Source: an uncultured Pseudomonadota bacterium (GTDB lineage: Bacteria; Myxococcota_A; UBA9042; CAIXZC01). From it: 8,060 nt of DNA. Made by a program: the position numbers and the translations under genes. Shown piece after piece: positions 6,381 to 8,060 of this stretch (the first letter of the stretch is position 1; each line of letters starts with the position of its first letter). The notes below the pieces were generated by a model. It saw only the letters and a program-made list of their open reading frames with translations. It ran no database searches and was not told the origin of the DNA. The stretch is from NCBI GenBank assembly GCA_937884235.1, contig CALGBT010000595.1:1-8060 (forward strand). The letters run 5' to 3'.

Positions 6381-6396
6381 TGTGTGACAGGTTGTC
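6381..6396 (+). repeat. 16-bp repeat, left copy
   Basis: TGTGTGACAGGTTGTC recurs at 7873-7888 with one mismatch (CAGG versus CATG), in the same orientation. This copy lies between the 3' ends of the phosphatase and peptidase genes. Both copies are preceded by CGGGG, with a 2-nt difference in spacing. It may be a trace of a mobile element or a shared site; no transposase is near. Confidence 0.6.
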
Positions 6397-6402
6397 CTAT
6401 GG

Positions 6403-7725
6403 CTACTTCGCCGCCTTCTGGTCCACTTCGTCTGCCTTCTTGAACTCGTCCAGCAGCCCCTTCACCCCGTCCTTGTGGACCATGAAAGTGAGCATCTTCA
6501 GCTTCACGAAGTCGTCCCGGAAGAAGTAGTAACCATCAAACTTTCCGTGGCGGGCAGAGCGCCCGGAATCCTTGATCAGATACCAGGAGTGGTTGCCGAC
6601 GTCGCGCACCCCAACCAGATGGATGCCGTGGTCATCGCCGGACGAACCGTTGTTGATGCGATACTCTCTTGCCGACTGATCAATGTAGTCGCCAGGGATG
6701 TCGAAGGTGGGGACAAAGGCGATATCCTGGCGGAAATTCTTCCCCGGCTCCGACACGTCACCGCCAATGGCCATGCTGTAGCCGTTACGAATGGCTCCGT
6801 CAATGGCCGCCACGAAACGGTCGAGGGGAACGTTGTGATAGGAGGCATCGTGCCACCAGTTGTCGGCTACCTCAAACTCGGCCTGCTGGTAGAAGGGGTG
6901 AGCCATGGTGGACATGAAGCCGACGTAATCCGTGGGCTCAATGCGTGCCACTTTCTCCAGAAAGCTCCGGGGAGTGTACTTCCGGCCATCGTAGGTGAAC
7001 TCCGAGGGCGGAGGGCCCAGGTGGCGGTCGAGAATCGTACGCAGGGCCGTCAACACCCACTCCTCGTCCCAGCGGTTCTTGGCCTTGACGAAGGCCAGGA
7101 ACTCCTCCATTTCCTGGGCTAGTCTGAGGTGATCGTGGCGCCCGTCCTCTTGCCGGAGGCCGGCATAGGCATCCAGGGGGACGGCCCCGTAGAGCGACCA
7201 GATGCGCGTCACTGCGTTGTGCTCAGAACCCTCCGCAAAATGGGAGGCGCCGCGCTGTCGCACAAAGCGCCTGGCCTTCTCTACGTATTCCCAGTAAACC
7301 GTGTGCATCTCAGACATCTTGACCTTCTGGCCCGTGGTCCGGAAGATCTCCGATTCCAGGAAGGAGGTGGCGGCGAAGGCCCAGCAGGTGCCTGTGTAGA
7401 ACTGGGCCTGTGGTGGTGCGTGGTAGACCTGCTTGAAGCCCTCGGGGGGGCCTGGCAGGGCCGTCTCCGAGAGCGTCGCTCGCAGCACCTTCTTGCTCTC
7501 CTTCTTGGCTTTTGCCTCCGCTTCCTGCTGCTTGCGAATCGCCGCCGTTGCAGTGGCTGCCGCCGCATCCTCACTCTCGTTGCGCTCCTTGATCTCTTTG
7601 AGGGCAGGGTCTCTGGTCTCCGGCTCATAAATCACCGCGTCCCGGGGCGGGGGCGTTTGCCCAAAGGCCGAAAGCGACGCGGCGCAGAGGGCCATGGCAA
7701 GTACCGTCGGTGTCAACTTGGTCAT
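6403..7725 (-). CDS. Exported papain-like (C1 family) cysteine peptidase homologue
   Basis: A 440-residue protein with an N-terminal signal peptide (MTKL, then hydrophobic TVLAMALCAASLSAFG, likely cut near residue 22-23), so it acts outside the cytoplasm. Residues about 35-80 are a charged Ala/Glu/Lys-rich linker that may be helical. The catalytic part begins near 95: Gln108 six residues before Cys114 in FYTGTCWAFAATSFLESEI matches the papain oxyanion Gln and nucleophile, and DDHGIHLVGV holds His366. The place of the third residue reads WYLIKDSGRSA, with Asp386 where Asn (as in ENSWG) is usual. The large insert between Cys and His and the SEM motif after Cys recall the bleomycin hydrolase/aminopeptidase C branch, but that assignment is tentative. 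Start chosen at the ATG at 7725-7723, preceded by AGGAG, giving the signal peptide at the very N-terminus; an upstream start at 7851 would add 42 unlikely residues. Substrate unknown. Confidence 0.85.
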   Translation of the reverse strand: MTKLTPTVLAMALCAASLSAFGQTPPPRDAVIYEPETRDPALKEIKERNESEDAAAATATAAIRKQQEAEAKAKKESKKVLRATLSETALPGPPEGFKQVYHAPPQAQFYTGTCWAFAATSFLESEIFRTTGQKVKMSEMHTVYWEYVEKARRFVRQRGASHFAEGSEHNAVTRIWSLYGAVPLDAYAGLRQEDGRHDHLRLAQEMEEFLAFVKAKNRWDEEWVLTALRTILDRHLGPPPSEFTYDGRKYTPRSFLEKVARIEPTDYVGFMSTMAHPFYQQAEFEVADNWWHDASYHNVPLDRFVAAIDGAIRNGYSMAIGGDVSEPGKNFRQDIAFVPTFDIPGDYIDQSAREYRINNGSSGDDHGIHLVGVRDVGNHSWYLIKDSGRSARHGKFDGYYFFRDDFVKLKMLTFMVHKDGVKGLLDEFKKADEVDQKAAK

Positions 7726-7730
7726 CTGTT

Positions 7731-7735
7731 CTCCT
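7731..7735 (-). promoter_or_regulatory. Ribosome binding site fixing the peptidase start
   Basis: AGGAG on the minus strand lies 5 nt before the ATG at 7725-7723. It supports the start that places the signal peptide at residue 1, against the longer open frame from 7851. Confidence 0.8.
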
Positions 7736-7761
7736 GGGGTTGTCAACTCATAGTGAGGGCG

Positions 7762-7790
7762 ATAATAGGAGGTGGCGGGCCTGTGTGCAA
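7762..7790 (-). promoter_or_regulatory. Weak candidate promoter for the peptidase gene
   Basis: On the minus strand TATTAT (7762-7767, five of six -10 bases) is 17 bp downstream of TTGCAC (7785-7790, only the first three -35 bases match). The position, about 30-40 nt before the ribosome binding site, is suitable. The -35 is poor, so it could be chance. Confidence 0.35.
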
Positions 7791-7872
7791 GGGCGTAGCC
7801 CGTACGACCGCAAAGATTGCGTAGCGGGAAAGATTTGCGACCTGCGCGCATGTTGTCGGGAATCGGGGGAGG

Positions 7873-7888
7873 TGTGTGACATGTTGTC
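7873..7888 (+). repeat. 16-bp repeat, right copy
   Basis: TGTGTGACATGTTGTC matches 6381-6396 at 15 of 16 bases in the same orientation, so the peptidase gene and its promoter region lie between the copies. The last nine bases, CATGTTGTC, also occur at 7849-7857. Confidence 0.6.
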
Positions 7889-8006
7889 TCGATTCGTCAC
7901 GCGGCCCCCTTGAGGGAGGGGCTGGCCCCCCGAGCGATGGAAAACTGTCGGGCTGGGTGGCGCATAATCCGGGGTCATCGGGCGAGGGCGACAACCGGCA
8001 CGGATA

Positions 8007-8034
8007 TTGCTGCTACCGATTCCTCGGGTAATAT
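8007..8034 (+). promoter_or_regulatory. Weak candidate promoter facing the right edge
   Basis: TTGCTG (8007-8012) and TAATAT (8029-8034) are spaced 16 bp apart on the plus strand. An interrupted dyad covers the same bases: ATATT at 8004-8008 with AATAT at 8030-8034, and ACCGA/TCGGGT inside. It may belong to a gene beyond the window, of which nothing can be seen. Confidence 0.25.
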
Positions 8035-8060
8035 TGTGTTCGCCCGCGCTCCGCGCATGT

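Larger units (their letters stand above)
7791..8060. other. Region without a convincing gene, rich in short repeats
   Basis: Open frames here are short and lack both a ribosome binding site and recognisable protein sequence. The region holds AAAGATTGCG (7812-7821) and AAAGATTTGCG (7829-7839), CATGTTGTC at 7849-7857 and again at 7880-7888, and a G/C-run segment at 7903-7931 able to form several alternative stems. It probably carries the upstream sequences of the peptidase gene and of a plus-strand gene beyond the right edge. Confidence 0.6.

Noticed and set aside
6350..6402. Bidirectional terminator between the phosphatase and peptidase genes
   Set aside because: The only dyad (ATAGG 6365-6369 with CCTAT 6396-6400) has 5-bp arms and a 26-nt gap, with no T-run.
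7726..7851. Upstream extension of the peptidase by 42 residues
   Set aside because: It would bury the signal peptide inside the protein. The ATG at 7725 has AGGAG at the right spacing.
8057..8060. ATG at the right edge as the start of a new gene
   Set aside because: No ribosome binding site precedes it and only four bases are visible.

Overview
The window reads as ordinary chromosomal DNA of a GC-rich, Gram-negative bacterium. The neighbourhood tRNA-Gln, rplY, pth ... rpsF is the type I associate with deltaproteobacterial-grade lineages and Acidobacteriota-like relatives. The phylum cannot be fixed from this sequence alone.

Minus-strand block, bases 1-4254: a near-consensus sigma70-type promoter (TTGACA, 17 bp, TATAAG) precedes a tRNA-Gln(UUG) with an encoded CCA end. 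It is followed closely by rplY/ctc (ribosomal protein L25 with a TL5-type C-terminal domain), pth (peptidyl-tRNA hydrolase), hppA (membrane-bound ion-pumping pyrophosphatase) and rpsF (ribosomal protein S6). rpsF runs off the left edge inside an Ala/Pro/Glu repeat tail. Gaps are 31, 45, 13 and 55 nt and no convincing terminator lies between them, so they probably form one operon joining translation with pyrophosphate-driven ion pumping. hppA sits where I would expect ychF.

Centre, bases 4306-6349: a MarR-family regulator gene on the minus strand faces a two-gene plus-strand unit. That unit is an elongation factor P paralogue of the EfpL/YeiP type (Arg33 at the loop tip) and a HAD-IIA (NagD-like) phosphatase starting two bases after it. 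The divergent intergenic region holds a perfect 10-bp inverted repeat with a 6-nt spacer, close to a putative efpL promoter. It could be an operator or a 5'-leader hairpin.

Right part, bases 6403-8060: a minus-strand gene for an exported papain-fold (C1) cysteine peptidase-like protein converges on the phosphatase gene. Cys, His and Gln of the active site are visible, but Asp stands where Asn is usual. A 16-bp sequence occurs on both sides of this gene in the same orientation (15/16 identical). The last ~330 bases hold no convincing gene, only short repeats and weak promoter-like sequences.

I see no phage genes, transposase, CRISPR array or evident new multi-gene system. The points most worth a second look are the EfpL-type factor and the palindrome in its leader, hppA inside a translation operon, the S6 repeat tail, the altered active site of the peptidase and the repeat flanking it.
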